Shown: positions 1 to 9,144, counted from the first letter of the stretch. The stretch is DNA of 64,000 bases from Eubacterium sp. MSJ-33 (GCF_022174665.1 NZ_CP076562.1:808001-872000); one strand, 5' to 3'. The notes: generated from the sequence alone by a model not told the origin. Program-made: numbers and translations.

Positions 1-788
1 ATGCAATTCCTGTCTTATTCCTGCTTGGACTTCTATGTGGCTATCCGCTCGGTGCAAAGATGGCAGCTGACTTTACGAAGGAAGGCTATATCAAGTCTTC
101 CACCGCAACTATATTGCTCCCACTCTGCAATAATATCAGTCCAATGTTTCTGTCCGGCTATATCGGACACACTGTACTGCAGAATCAGCTTCCGTTCTGG
201 TTTCTGCTTACGATTCTCTATGTGCCGTATGTGCTTGTCACTTCCATCGCATTTTTCATTTTACACACTATAAATAAGCACAAACAAAGATTCTTATATT
301 CCAACAAAGAAACGAAACGGGCTATTTCAGCTCAGGAAGCAGCTATCACTCATCATTCATCAAATCCAACCGATTATACATCTGAATGTTCAACGAAATA
401 TATACCACAGCAATCCACATCCACTCTGGCAAACGATCTGCTGTTACAATCTGTCATCCAGATTACCTATGTCGGTCTGTATATCATGATCTGTTCCATC
501 CTGTTTGCGCTTGTCTGTGCCATCCCGCACCTGCCTTCTGATGTATCGACCGTCTTATGCGGCATACTTGAAATCACCCAAGGCAGCACGGTCCTTGCAG
601 CAAGCACATTTCCCCCTGCAAACAAAACAGCCCTGATTCTTGCGTGTACCTCATTTGGCGGCATCTCTGCCTTTCTCCAAACCCTACAGGTCACGAAACA
701 ATCCGGGCTGTCCATGATTTTCTATTTATCTGTCAAATGTATATGCGGATGTATGACCGGTTTTTTCCTGTATCTCTTACTCATCTAA
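1..788 (+). CDS. YlbJ-like membrane protein, 5' end cut by window
   Basis: The reading frame is open from base 3 to the stop at 786-788, so the start lies before the window. The visible part opens with a hydrophobic stretch carrying the motif LLCGYPLGAKMAADF, followed by a CNN(I/A)-P-F/L type motif (residues LPLCNNISPMFLSGYIG). This pair is typical of the YlbJ/nucleoside-recognition (Gate) family of multi-spanning membrane proteins, which in Bacillus is needed for spore heat resistance. At least four more hydrophobic segments follow, and about 80 hydrophilic residues separate the two halves. The location supports the call: in B. subtilis ylbH(rsmD)-ylbI(coaD)-ylbJ are neighbours, and rsmD and coaD are close by here. 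The gene converges on the minus-strand gene after it and overlaps it by 12 nt. The transported substrate, if any, is unknown, and the gene alone does not prove that the host sporulates. Confidence 0.75.
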   Translation, partial: AIPVLFLLGLLCGYPLGAKMAADFTKEGYIKSSTATILLPLCNNISPMFLSGYIGHTVLQNQLPFWFLLTILYVPYVLVTSIAFFILHTINKHKQRFLYSNKETKRAISAQEAAITHHSSNPTDYTSECSTKYIPQQSTSTLANDLLLQSVIQITYVGLYIMICSILFALVCAIPHLPSDVSTVLCGILEITQGSTVLAASTFPPANKTALILACTSFGGISAFLQTLQVTKQSGLSMIFYLSVKCICGCMTGFFLYLLLI

Positions 789-1541
789 GAAATCATCAAA
801 ATCATCGTCATCCTCATCGTCATCATCGTCACGCTCACCATATACATTGATGTCATCATCTTCTTCTGTTTCTTCCTCTGCAGCTTCCTCAGAATGGCTT
901 GGAGCCGGCTGTGGTGCAGGAGCTGGTTCATTTGAGAATGCACTGTCAAGATCATCTTTCTCCTCATAAGACATGTTCGAAGAAGCTGTAAACATATTGA
1001 TATTTGTATCCATCTCCGTCATATTTGTCTCAATCACATAAGTGTCATTCTCCAGAGACTCAATCAGAACACGGTAATTTTCTTTCTCCATATCATGAAT
1101 CTTCTGGAAGATATCACGCATCTCTGTAAGCTTATCCTTTGTGTAATACATTGCGCCAAGACGAATCTCATTTGCCTCCTCAGAAGCCTGATCTACGATC
1201 TGCTGTGCCTGATTTCTGGCATTCTCCAGAATCTCGTCCGCACGAATATTAGCAAGACGTGTAATCTCATTCTGCTCGATCATACGGTTTGCCTCATTGA
1301 CGGACTCCGTAATGATTGCATCGGAACGTGTTCTTGCATCGGCAAGAATCATCTCCTTGTTACGCATAATCTTCTTGCAACGCTCAATCTCACCCGGAAG
1401 CTTTAGCTCTAACTCATCTAACATCGAGAGAAGCTCCGGCTTCTGTACTGAAATCTTTGTCTGTGACAATGGCATTGGCTTACAATTTTCAATATATACC
1501 TTGATCTCCTCGATCATACTTTCAACGCCTTTTTTACCCAT
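777..1541 (-). CDS. DivIVA/ATPase-subunit-H-like coiled-coil protein with acidic tail
   Basis: This 254-residue protein has a helical, heptad-rich centre (about residues 45-165, many Ala/Glu/Arg/Gln) of the kind often annotated as DivIVA-like or V-type ATPase subunit H-like. The last 60 residues are Pro/Ala-rich and then almost entirely Asp/Glu. There is no signal peptide or membrane segment, so it should be cytoplasmic. The start at 1541 is preceded by GGAGG with good spacing. It lies upstream of nothing but the convergent ylbJ-like gene and directly follows coaD (13 nt gap), so it is probably the last gene of an rsmD-coaD operon. Genes of this type next to coaD are common in Lachnospiraceae. 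A scaffold role in division or envelope growth is inference only. The acidic tail is encoded by GAT/GAC-rich DNA, which produces a His-rich shadow frame on the other strand. Confidence 0.6.
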   Translation of the reverse strand: MGKKGVESMIEEIKVYIENCKPMPLSQTKISVQKPELLSMLDELELKLPGEIERCKKIMRNKEMILADARTRSDAIITESVNEANRMIEQNEITRLANIRADEILENARNQAQQIVDQASEEANEIRLGAMYYTKDKLTEMRDIFQKIHDMEKENYRVLIESLENDTYVIETNMTEMDTNINMFTASSNMSYEEKDDLDSAFSNEPAPAPQPAPSHSEEAAEEETEEDDDINVYGERDDDDDEDDDDFDDFLDE

Positions 1542-1554
1542 CTTAAGAATCCTC

Positions 1555-2052
1555 CTATGACCTCTTTATATCCAATTCATTCATTCGCTCGATTAATTTG
1601 GGAATAATGCATGCGGGAACAAATTCAGTCAGGTCAACACCATACCTTGCATATTCCTTAACCACGCTGGAACTCAGATACGAGTACTGCGTACTTGTCG
1701 ACAAAAATACCGTGTCGACATCCTTTGCAACCATACGGTTGCTCTGTGCCATCTGCATCTCTAAATCAAAATCTGTCAAGGCACGAAGTCCCCGGATAAT
1801 CACGTTCGTATTCTTCTGACGAACGAAGTCTACCAGCAGTCCGTCAAACGATTCTACCGATACATTTTCAATCTCGGAAACTACATCTTTCAACATATTA
1901 ACACGTTCTCCCAAAGAAAACAATGGTTTTTTCGATGTATTATTCAAAACTCCGACAATTACATGGTCGAATACCGCCGCAGATCTGCGAATAATATCCA
2001 GATGTCCAAGCGTAACCGGATCAAAACTGCCAGGGTAAACTGCTATACTCAT
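1555..2052 (-). CDS. coaD: phosphopantetheine adenylyltransferase
   Basis: CoaD transfers AMP from ATP to 4'-phosphopantetheine, giving dephospho-CoA, the penultimate step of coenzyme A synthesis in the cytoplasm. The 165-residue product has the normal family length. The N-terminal nucleotidyltransferase signature [12 protein letters not shown] (residues 6-17, with the TxGH ATP motif) is intact, as is the C-terminal [16 protein letters not shown] motif. Its start overlaps the end of rsmD by 4 nt, which indicates translational coupling. The pair rsmD-coaD is one of the most conserved gene pairs in Firmicutes. Confidence 0.97.
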   Translation of the reverse strand: MSIAVYPGSFDPVTLGHLDIIRRSAAVFDHVIVGVLNNTSKKPLFSLGERVNMLKDVVSEIENVSVESFDGLLVDFVRQKNTNVIIRGLRALTDFDLEMQMAQSNRMVAKDVDTVFLSTSTQYSYLSSSVVKEYARYGVDLTEFVPACIIPKLIERMNELDIKRS

Positions 2053-2609
2053 ATATTCTCCTTCTGCATCAAAAAGACATGTTTGTTCGTCTTATAATGC
2101 TTGTCTTTTGTTATTTCAAATCCGAGTGCATCCACATAGGAGAAATCCTCATCCAACGCGGCCTCTACCACGATCAGTGTATCTGTCGTAAATTTCTTCG
2201 TGGAAAGCACCTCTAATACTCTGCGCTCTAATCCCTTGCTATATGGGGGATCCATAAATATCACATCATAATCAACCACCGGCAAGGATGATACAAAGCT
2301 TACCGCATCAAACTTCCGCACCTGTGCCTTGTCCGCAAGCTTTGTAAATTTCAAATTATCTTCGATACAGGCGGCTGCATTTTTTGCCTGCTCAACAAAG
2401 GTACAGCTCTCTGCCCCGCGGGACAATGCCTCGATACCAATCCCACCGCTTCCTGCAAATAAATCCAGGAATTTTGCCTGCGGAACATATCCGGTCAGCA
2501 TATTAAACAATGTCTCTTTGATCCGGTCTGTCGTCGGTCGCGTCTCCAGACCTTCTATCGTTTTTAACGGCAGGCTTCGTGCCGTTCCAGCAATCACTCG
2601 CATACTCAT
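2049..2609 (-). CDS. rsmD: 16S rRNA (guanine966-N2)-methyltransferase RsmD
   Basis: RsmD methylates G966 of 16S rRNA in the 30S subunit, using S-adenosylmethionine. The 186-residue protein has the family N-terminus ([10 protein letters not shown]), the SAM-binding motif [13 protein letters not shown] (residues 48-60) and the catalytic DPPY motif at 120-123. Start codons at residue 1 or residue 3 (MRVIAG) are both possible; most relatives begin at the second. It overlaps coaD by 4 nt downstream and follows the GH5 gene by 13 nt, although a functional link with the cellulase is unlikely. Confidence 0.95.
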   Translation of the reverse strand: MSMRVIAGTARSLPLKTIEGLETRPTTDRIKETLFNMLTGYVPQAKFLDLFAGSGGIGIEALSRGAESCTFVEQAKNAAACIEDNLKFTKLADKAQVRKFDAVSFVSSLPVVDYDVIFMDPPYSKGLERRVLEVLSTKKFTTDTLIVVEAALDEDFSYVDALGFEITKDKHYKTNKHVFLMQKENI

Positions 2610-2622
2610 TTCCCTTTTCTAA

Positions 2623-4173
2623 TTAATTCTCTCCATGCATCTGCTTTTTGAGCCATTTACCTGTCTCAGAATAATCATCATCGGTCCAGCCGGATGTCTT
2701 CGTACAAGGCGAATCAATCAGGGACGATGTTTCTGCCTTGTTCGATAAATTCCAAGCCGCATATGAAAGGTTATTCGTATCGATCAGATCAAACCATTTT
2801 GCCGCCTGATCGTAATCGATTCCACCGTTTCCGGATGCATCACAGATGGAAAACTCACTGACAAAGATCGGAAGTCCCTTGGAAAGTGCCGTTGTCACCT
2901 TGTTTCGGATATTATCTGTATGTGTTGCTGCATAGAAATGCACCGCATACATGATATTGTCATATCCGGTAATCGGATCATCTGCCGCGATATCAACATC
3001 CTGCGACCAGGTCGGTGTTCCTACGATGATCAGGGAATCCTTTGCGTTCTTACGGATGATCGGAATGACCTCTTCCGCATAAGACTTCACATCTGCCCAT
3101 GTTGTTCCGCCGTTTGGCTCGTTACAGATCTCGTAAATGACATTGTCGTAATCCTTATACAACGCAGACATCTCTTCGAAAAATGCTTTTGCCTCTTCCT
3201 TATAGGTCTGTGGATTCTGGTCACCTAATACATGCCAGTCGATAATGACATACATCCCAAGATTTGTCGCCGCATCCACACCTGTTTTTACCAGATTCTT
3301 TAACTGTTGCTGGTCACCTCCGGTACAATACCCGTTGTTCTCACCGGAATACATCGCGATACGGATCAGATTCGCTCCCATATCATCGCGCAGACTCTGG
3401 AACGCATCCTGATTCACATATTCCGGGAACCATGCGATACCATGTGTACTGACTCCCTTTAACTGATATTTGTCTCCATTTTTATCTACAATATCCGTGC
3501 CCTTGAGCGTAAGCTTACCATGATTGTCGACCGGGGTTCCACTCTCTGCTTCCACCTTTTCCTTCGGCTTTGTCTCTTCCTTTGCCGCGGCTGCCTCTGT
3601 CGTAGAAGAATCGCTGTTTCCTTTGTATTCTTTTCCATCCACATAAAGCACTGCACTGTCACAGATGGCTTTCAGATCCGCCTGCGATGGCACAGTCACA
3701 ATAGCTCCGATATCCTTCAGAGTGCCATTTGCCGGAACCTCCGCATTATAATCCACACATGTAACCGATAATGTCGTTCCTTCCAGCTTGAATGTTCCAT
3801 TCCATGAGCTGTCCAGCGTTGTCTTATCCGGAACAGTCATCTTGATTTCCCAGTTTTTGAGTGCATTTCCTGTCTTATTCGTAATCGTTGAATCCAACTG
3901 TCCGCTATATCCGTTTGCACTCTCCCATGAATTGCTGTTTGTCACTTTGACAAAGCAGTCCTGTGTTGCCTGTGCCTCGGTTGTTGCCTCTTCCGTCGCA
4001 TCCGATGCTGTTTCCGGTGCAGCCTCTGTCTCTGTCTGTACAGTCTCTTCTGAAGTTGCTTTTTCTACCTCATTCTTAGGTTTTCTGCGTACCATCACAA
4101 TCACAAGTGCCGCAATGATAACAACCAGTACAGCTATCACCGCAATCAAAATTTTATTGCTGCTTTTCTTCAT
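2623..4173 (-). CDS. membrane-anchored GH5 endoglucanase with cellulose-binding module
   Basis: This is probably an endo-beta-1,4-glucanase displayed on the cell surface. Visible order: a hydrophobic N-terminal anchor (about 8-28) with no clear cleavage site; a Thr/Glu/Ala-rich linker (30-70); a beta-rich module (72-178) resembling CBM family 2 (spaced Trp residues, WNGTFKLEG, then N..VPANG); a second linker (188-215); and a GH5 barrel (220-515). In the barrel, NEPN places the acid/base at Glu352 and VSEFS places the nucleophile at Glu440. IDWHV and VHFYA are also typical of bacterial GH5 cellulases (GH5_2-like). There is no dockerin, so it is not a partner of the cohesin protein at 53751. 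The mature enzyme should stay tethered by its N-terminus. Exact substrate (cellulose, beta-glucan, glucomannan) cannot be decided from sequence. Confidence 0.88.
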   Translation of the reverse strand: MKKSSNKILIAVIAVLVVIIAALVIVMVRRKPKNEVEKATSEETVQTETEAAPETASDATEEATTEAQATQDCFVKVTNSNSWESANGYSGQLDSTITNKTGNALKNWEIKMTVPDKTTLDSSWNGTFKLEGTTLSVTCVDYNAEVPANGTLKDIGAIVTVPSQADLKAICDSAVLYVDGKEYKGNSDSSTTEAAAAKEETKPKEKVEAESGTPVDNHGKLTLKGTDIVDKNGDKYQLKGVSTHGIAWFPEYVNQDAFQSLRDDMGANLIRIAMYSGENNGYCTGGDQQQLKNLVKTGVDAATNLGMYVIIDWHVLGDQNPQTYKEEAKAFFEEMSALYKDYDNVIYEICNEPNGGTTWADVKSYAEEVIPIIRKNAKDSLIIVGTPTWSQDVDIAADDPITGYDNIMYAVHFYAATHTDNIRNKVTTALSKGLPIFVSEFSICDASGNGGIDYDQAAKWFDLIDTNNLSYAAWNLSNKAETSSLIDSPCTKTSGWTDDDYSETGKWLKKQMHGEN

Positions 4174-4200
4174 ACCTGTTTCCTTCCCCCTGTAACCCTC

Positions 4201-4680
4201 TTACTTTGTTCTTTTTTCCTGCAGCCAGATATATAACCGGTGCAGATCTACTTCATTATATGCCTGTCCTCTGGCACGCTCCGACTCAATCTGATATTTC
4301 TTCTTATCCGTCTTGATCACCAGCAGATATGCCAGATTCGTCTTACTCGTCTGTCCAAGTGTGATCGGCTGGATGTCTACACTCTTAATCGCATCCATCG
4401 CTACCTGTACATGCCGCTTCTTATCATGATAGATAAATATACCATCTTCAATCGCTGCAATCCCTTCGCCTTCAAAACGCTCCCATTTATCACTCAAAAC
4501 GAGGACAAATAAAATAATACATACCAATAGCGCTAACACACTCACCATATTGGATATGAGTGGTGTGCCGATCAACTTCGCACATACGGTAGATATCAGT
4601 CCAAATACAACTATACATCCAACCAAAGTAAAGAAAATAGCTCTTCTCCAGCTTGTGATATACCCTACTTTTACTTTCAT
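4201..4680 (-). CDS. small membrane protein, PH-like, unknown function
   Basis: I do not recognise this 159-residue protein with confidence. It has two hydrophobic segments (about 14-34 and 44-64) separated by a short loop. A hydrophilic C-terminal half follows, with alternating beta-strand-like stretches (GIAAIEDGIFIYHDKKRHVQV, then VDIQPITL, then LLVIKTDKKKYQIES) and a final helix. That layout resembles bacterial PH-domain membrane proteins of the YcxB/bPH2 kind. It has its own well-formed promoter (4718-4746) and sits between recG and the GH5 gene. A membrane-stress or envelope role would be guesswork. Confidence 0.5.
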   Translation of the reverse strand: MKVKVGYITSWRRAIFFTLVGCIVVFGLISTVCAKLIGTPLISNMVSVLALLVCIILFVLVLSDKWERFEGEGIAAIEDGIFIYHDKKRHVQVAMDAIKSVDIQPITLGQTSKTNLAYLLVIKTDKKKYQIESERARGQAYNEVDLHRLYIWLQEKRTK

Positions 4681-4717
4681 GTCATTCCTCTTATCTTATA
4701 TAATCAAACACGTGCCT

Positions 4718-4746
4718 ATTATATGCTTTTTTGCCCTTTTCGGCAA
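4718..4746 (-). promoter_or_regulatory. sigma-A-type promoter for the 4201-4680 gene
   Basis: Read on the minus strand, the -35 box is TTGCCG (4741-4746) and the -10 box is a perfect TATAAT (4718-4723), with a 17-nt spacer. The start codon lies 37 nt further on. This matches the vegetative consensus closely. Confidence 0.65.
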
Positions 4747-4822
4747 CCGTTTTCTATGGAAAACTAGCGTTTTCCGTCTTTTTTCACAATTACAGCTTAA
4801 CGAAATATACATGTCCTGATTT

Positions 4823-6835
4823 CTACAACACCGTCTCAGAGATTCCTCCCCTGTTTCTACGAACCGGCTGCATCGACCTGCCATATTCTTTTAACAGATC
4901 CTGTGCAAGCTGCAACATATCTGCATGATTATAGATATCTGCAAGTTCAAACAATGCATCGCCACTTTGCCGGATTCCGAAGAAATCTCCCGGTCCACGG
5001 AGTTTCAGATCTTCGCTTGCAATAAAGAATCCATCATTAGAATTTTCCAGTACTCGCAGACGGTCCATAGACTCTTCCGATTCCTTTCCATTGATAAATA
5101 TACAATACGACTGCTTCTTTCCACGCCCGACTCTGCCACGAAGCTGGTGAAGCTGCGCAAGTCCGAACCGTTCTGCATTTTCCACCATCATAACGGTTGC
5201 ATTCGGATTATTGACTCCAACCTCGATAACCGTCGTCGATACAAGCACATCAATCTCACCTTCCGAAAATCGTTTCATAATCTCATTTTTCTCTTCTGCC
5301 CGCATCTGTCCATGCAGCATCTCGATCCGTGTGCCTGCTGGCAGGTTCGCCCGCATCGTATCCACATATTCCGTGACATTCGTCACGTCGAGCGTCTCAC
5401 TTTCTTCCACCATCGGGCAGACGACGTAGACCTGACTGTGTTCTGCGATCTGCCCGGCAATAAACTGATATGCTGTCTGGCGGTAATTCGTGCCAACCAC
5501 GCAGTTTTTGATTGGCTTTCTGCCCTTCGGAAGTTCTTTAATGATCGAAATATCCATATCCGCATATAAAATAATGGCTAACGTCCGTGGAATTGGTGTG
5601 GCAGACATCACAAGCGTATGCACACCATAGCCCTTATCCGATAATCTCTTTCGCTGATTCACACCAAACCGATGCTGTTCATCCGTCACAACCAGTGCCA
5701 GATCTTTGAATTCCACCTTATCTTCCAACAATGCATGCGTGCCGATTACAATATCAATACCACCCTGCTGGATTGCTTCGTAGATTCTCCGCTTCTCCTT
5801 TAATGGTGTCGAACCAACCAGACATGCCGTGCGGATATCATAATGTGAAAACTGCTCCGACAGTTCCTCGTAATGCTGTCTCGCAAGAACTTCCGTCGGT
5901 GCCATAAGGGCGCCCTGATACCCGGCCTTCGCACACGCAAGCAAAGCTGCCGCCGCAACAACCGTCTTTCCGGAACCAACATCCCCCTGGATCAGGCGAT
6001 TCATCACACCGTTGCCTCCCATATCCGCCAAAATATCCTCGATGGCCTGCTGTTGTCCTTTCGTAAGCGAAAACGGCAGATCCGATATGTAATCCGCAAC
6101 CGCCTTTCCCTGCACGATCTTGTGCAGATTCTCCTGTAACTGCGTTGTCTTCTTCATAGATGCCATATCATAGAGGAACTGATAAAACTCATCAAAAGCA
6201 AGTCTTCGTATCGCATTTTTTAAGACTGCCTGATTCATCGGGAAATGGATGTTCTCATACGCTTCCGATAGTTCCATCAGATTGTGTTCTGCCCGTACCT
6301 CCGCCGGTACATAATCCTCCATCTGGCAGATCAACTCCCGCGTCGCGATAATTGCTTTCTGGAAGGTCTTGTTGGAAAGCCCGCTCGTAAGTGGGTAGAC
6401 CGGCTGCATCTCCTGCTGCATCCCCGCATACACCGGAAGCTTGTAATACTCTGCCTGTTCCATCACACGCATGCCATTTTTTACCTTAACCATTCCGACA
6501 AAGATATAAGAATCCCCTTTATGGAATACATTTCTTAAAAATGGCTGGTTAAACCATGTCATATGCATCGTCGCATCACCATCGCTGACCGTAAGAATCG
6601 TAAGTTTTAAGCTTCGTACCTGTTTGACTGTCACATATGAGGTGATCATCGCCCGGACTGCGTGTCGTTCACCAACAGCTGCATCCCGGATATGAACCGG
6701 CTCGCCATAACTTAAATAATTGCGTGGATAAGTATGCAGCAGATCATCAATCGTAAAAATCCCAAGCCGCGCAAAGCTTTCCGCTGTCTTTTCTCCAATG
6801 CCTTTAATTGTCTGAATACTGTCTTCTTTTCTCAT
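4823..6835 (-). CDS. recG: ATP-dependent DNA helicase RecG
   Basis: RecG is a superfamily 2 helicase that remodels stalled replication forks and branch-migrates Holliday junctions. The 670-residue protein has the expected layout: an HhH-like N-terminus (IKGIGEKTAESFARLGI), the wedge OB domain (about 60-135), then the helicase core with Walker A GDVGSGKT (284-291), the DEQH box (385-388), MSATPIPRT, and the C-terminal LHGQM and QLRGRVGRG motifs. Length and start agree with relatives. Oddly, no Shine-Dalgarno sequence precedes the start: an extended -10 (TGTTATAAT) ends only 8 nt before the ATG, so the transcript may be leaderless. The upstream neighbour fakA ends in its own terminator. Confidence 0.97.
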   Translation of the reverse strand: MRKEDSIQTIKGIGEKTAESFARLGIFTIDDLLHTYPRNYLSYGEPVHIRDAAVGERHAVRAMITSYVTVKQVRSLKLTILTVSDGDATMHMTWFNQPFLRNVFHKGDSYIFVGMVKVKNGMRVMEQAEYYKLPVYAGMQQEMQPVYPLTSGLSNKTFQKAIIATRELICQMEDYVPAEVRAEHNLMELSEAYENIHFPMNQAVLKNAIRRLAFDEFYQFLYDMASMKKTTQLQENLHKIVQGKAVADYISDLPFSLTKGQQQAIEDILADMGGNGVMNRLIQGDVGSGKTVVAAAALLACAKAGYQGALMAPTEVLARQHYEELSEQFSHYDIRTACLVGSTPLKEKRRIYEAIQQGGIDIVIGTHALLEDKVEFKDLALVVTDEQHRFGVNQRKRLSDKGYGVHTLVMSATPIPRTLAIILYADMDISIIKELPKGRKPIKNCVVGTNYRQTAYQFIAGQIAEHSQVYVVCPMVEESETLDVTNVTEYVDTMRANLPAGTRIEMLHGQMRAEEKNEIMKRFSEGEIDVLVSTTVIEVGVNNPNATVMMVENAERFGLAQLHQLRGRVGRGKKQSYCIFINGKESEESMDRLRVLENSNDGFFIASEDLKLRGPGDFFGIRQSGDALFELADIYNHADMLQLAQDLLKEYGRSMQPVRRNRGGISETVL

Positions 6836-6843
6836 AATAAAAT

Positions 6844-6852
6844 ATTATAACA
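6844..6852 (-). promoter_or_regulatory. extended -10 promoter abutting recG start
   Basis: On the minus strand the sequence is TGTTATAAT: a perfect TATAAT (6844-6849) with the TGn extension. Only 8 nt separate it from the recG ATG at 6835, so transcription would begin at or almost at the start codon. The -35 region is poor, as is usual for extended -10 promoters. Confidence 0.45.
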
Positions 6853-6923
6853 AATTTACAATCTAACTTCCATAAAAAAGCAGATGCAAAATCAATTTGC
6901 GTCTGCCTTCTCTACATTATGTG

Positions 6924-6967
6924 AACAAAAAAAGATGTACCGAATCGTTTACATGATTCGATACATC
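6924..6967 (-). terminator. intrinsic terminator of the asp23-fakA operon
   Basis: A 13-bp stem (6934-6946 with 6955-6967, one G-U pair, 8-nt loop) is followed on the minus strand by a run of seven T. It lies 15 nt after the fakA stop codon. Confidence 0.85.
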
Positions 6968-6981
6968 TCGGATTTTCCCTC

Positions 6982-8661
6982 TTATTCCAAAGACAAAATA
7001 TAATAATAGATTGGCTGTCCGCCCGCATGGGCTTCCACTTCAAAATCAGGGTAAGCTGCCTGTACGGCTTCTACAAGTGCATTTGCTTTTTCCTCTTCAA
7101 CATCACTGCCGTAGTAGATGCTCAGAAGCTCGGAATCTTCATCTGCCATTGCACCGATCAGATCCTTTACCACCTCCGTGATATCCTGTCCAACCGCCTG
7201 GATACCCGCATCATCAATACCCATATAATCACCGGTCTTGATTTCCTTGCCATCGATGGAAGTATCGCGCACAGCATAAGTAACCTGTCCGCTCTTCACT
7301 GCCGTGATTGCATCCTCCATACCTGCCTGATTCGCCTCTGCAGTTGCACCCTCATCAAAGGAGATTAGTGCACTGATTCCCTGCGGGATCGTCTTCGTCG
7401 GAATGACAATAACCTTCTTCTCTTCTTCAATCTCAGCTGCCTGATTGGCTGCTAAGATAATATTCTTGTTGTTCGGGAACACAAATATGGTTTCTGCATT
7501 TACCTTGGAAATTGCATCTAACACATCCTCCGTACTTGGATTCATCGTCTGTCCACCTTCGATGATATGATCAACACCGAGATCCTTAAAGATGTCATTT
7601 AAACCTTCTCCGACAGAAACTGCCACAAAACCAAATGGTTTCTTCGGTTCTTCCTTCTTTGCTTCCTGTGCAGCTTCCTGCTCGGCTGCCTTCTTGCGAT
7701 CCTGCTCGTGGATGACCTTCTCCTTGTGTTCCTCACGCATATTGTCTATCTTCATACTCGTAAGTGAACCATATTCCAGTCCCTTCTCAAATGCAAGTCC
7801 CGGATGGTTCGTATGCACATGCACCTTAACAATCTCATCATCGGATACAACTACGAGCGAATCACCAATAGAAGTCAAAAACTCCTTGAACTTTGTTTCA
7901 ATCTCTGCATTGTATTCCTTTTCGAGCATAATGATAAATTCGGTACAATAACCATATTTGATATGGGATGTATCAATCTCTTCGGAAGACATTGTCTGCG
8001 TCTTCGCTGCACCACCGGATGTAAGAGGCTCATTGATCACTTCTTTTCCTGTCAGACCATTATACGCACCTGTTAAAAACTCCATCAGGCCCTGTCCGCC
8101 GGAATCAACCACGCCTGCTTCCTTTAATACCGGCAGCAACTCCGGTGTCTGTTTTAACACTTCATTACCATGGTCAAGAATCTCCTGTCCGAGTGTCTCA
8201 AAATCCATATCCATCTCAGAAAGCTCCACCGCCTTCTCCGCAACACCCTTTGCCACGGTCAGGATTGTTCCTTCCTTCGGCTTCATAACTGCCTTATATG
8301 CGGTCTCTACAGCACGTACAAATCCTTCAGAAAGTACTGATACTGTAATCTGCTTCTTGCCTTTGATTTCCTTACAGAAACCACGCAGAAGCTGAGATAA
8401 GATAACGCCTGAATTTCCTCTTGATCCCCGCAGGGAACCGCTTGAAATTGTCTTGGAAAGCTCATCCATAGACGGATTTTCAAGTGCACTTACCTCTCTG
8501 GCAGCTGCCATGATTGTAAGTGACATATTGGAACCGGTATCACCATCCGGTACCGGGAATACGTTCAATTCATTGATATAATCTTTATTTTTCTCTAAGT
8601 TATATGCGCCAGCAATAAATGCTTTCTGTAACAACTGGGCATCAATTACCTTTGTAGCCAC
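6982..8661 (-). CDS. fakA: YloV/FakA-type DAK2-domain fatty acid kinase
   Basis: This protein family phosphorylates fatty acids presented by FakB (DegV-type) proteins, feeding exogenous fatty acids into phospholipid synthesis; B. subtilis YloV is the classic member. The 559-residue protein begins with the DAK2 kinase domain (about 1-200), including PVPDGDTGSNM at 36-46 that binds ATP and two magnesium ions, and SGGQGLMEFLTG near 190. A Lys/Glu-rich linker lies near 310-325, followed by the FakA C-terminal domain. The small asp23-like gene lies 31 nt upstream, the same pairing (yloU-yloV) seen in B. subtilis. No fakB gene is in the window, so the fatty-acid role rests on family knowledge. Confidence 0.9.
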   Translation of the reverse strand: MATKVIDAQLLQKAFIAGAYNLEKNKDYINELNVFPVPDGDTGSNMSLTIMAAAREVSALENPSMDELSKTISSGSLRGSRGNSGVILSQLLRGFCKEIKGKKQITVSVLSEGFVRAVETAYKAVMKPKEGTILTVAKGVAEKAVELSEMDMDFETLGQEILDHGNEVLKQTPELLPVLKEAGVVDSGGQGLMEFLTGAYNGLTGKEVINEPLTSGGAAKTQTMSSEEIDTSHIKYGYCTEFIIMLEKEYNAEIETKFKEFLTSIGDSLVVVSDDEIVKVHVHTNHPGLAFEKGLEYGSLTSMKIDNMREEHKEKVIHEQDRKKAAEQEAAQEAKKEEPKKPFGFVAVSVGEGLNDIFKDLGVDHIIEGGQTMNPSTEDVLDAISKVNAETIFVFPNNKNIILAANQAAEIEEEKKVIVIPTKTIPQGISALISFDEGATAEANQAGMEDAITAVKSGQVTYAVRDTSIDGKEIKTGDYMGIDDAGIQAVGQDITEVVKDLIGAMADEDSELLSIYYGSDVEEEKANALVEAVQAAYPDFEVEAHAGGQPIYYYILSLE

Positions 8662-8692
8662 TTTGTCTATCCTCCTGATTTATACGTGTTTA

Positions 8693-9052
8693 TTAATCTA
8701 TCACGCGAACACCCTCAACATAAATGTTGATTGCCTTCACCTTCATACCTGTCATCTCTTCGATGGAATACTGTACAGTACTAATCAGATTATCACATAC
8801 TGTTGAAATACTGACACCATATGCCACAATAATGTGGAAATCAATAGATAACTCATTATTCTCACCGATCACTACATTGACACCCTTGCTGATACTGTCG
8901 CCCTTCAACAGCTTTGCAATACCATCCTTCATGCTGATGGTTGCCATACCAACAATACCGAAGCACTCCAATGCAGCATGTCCTGCGTACTGGGCAATTA
9001 CTTCATTCTCTATAATGATTTCACCGTTTTCATTCGATAAATAACCCTTCAT
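8693..9052 (-). CDS. Asp23/Gls24 family envelope-stress protein (YloU-like)
   Basis: A 119-residue protein of the Asp23/Gls24 (DUF322) family, cytoplasmic proteins associated with the membrane and cell-wall stress. Typical features are the opening strand GEIIIENEVIAQYAGHAALECFGIVGM, the central LSIDFHIIVAYGVSISTVC and the end VKAINIYVEGVRV. It is the first gene of a two-gene operon with fakA, has its own promoter (9116-9144), and its 5' leader carries a small GC hairpin (9077-9095). Its molecular job is not settled in any organism. Confidence 0.88.
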   Translation of the reverse strand: MKGYLSNENGEIIIENEVIAQYAGHAALECFGIVGMATISMKDGIAKLLKGDSISKGVNVVIGENNELSIDFHIIVAYGVSISTVCDNLISTVQYSIEEMTGMKVKAINIYVEGVRVID

Positions 9053-9076
9053 GCGTTTACCTCCGTTTCCGTGATA

Positions 9077-9144
9077 AGCCGGACTGCCTCCGGCTATATA
9101 AAGTCATATAATGGCATTATACCCTTTTTAACAGGATTTAGCAA
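9077..9144 (-). promoter_or_regulatory. promoter and leader hairpin of asp23-fakA
   Basis: On the minus strand, -35 is TTGCTA (9139-9144) and -10 is TATAAT (9116-9121), spacer 17 nt. The transcribed leader contains a 7-bp hairpin AGCCGGA/TCCGGCT (9077-9095) upstream of the GGAGG ribosome binding site. Confidence 0.6.

Noticed and set aside
644..850. His-rich plus-strand frame near the ylbJ end
   Set aside because: It is the complement of the acidic tail of the coiled-coil gene.
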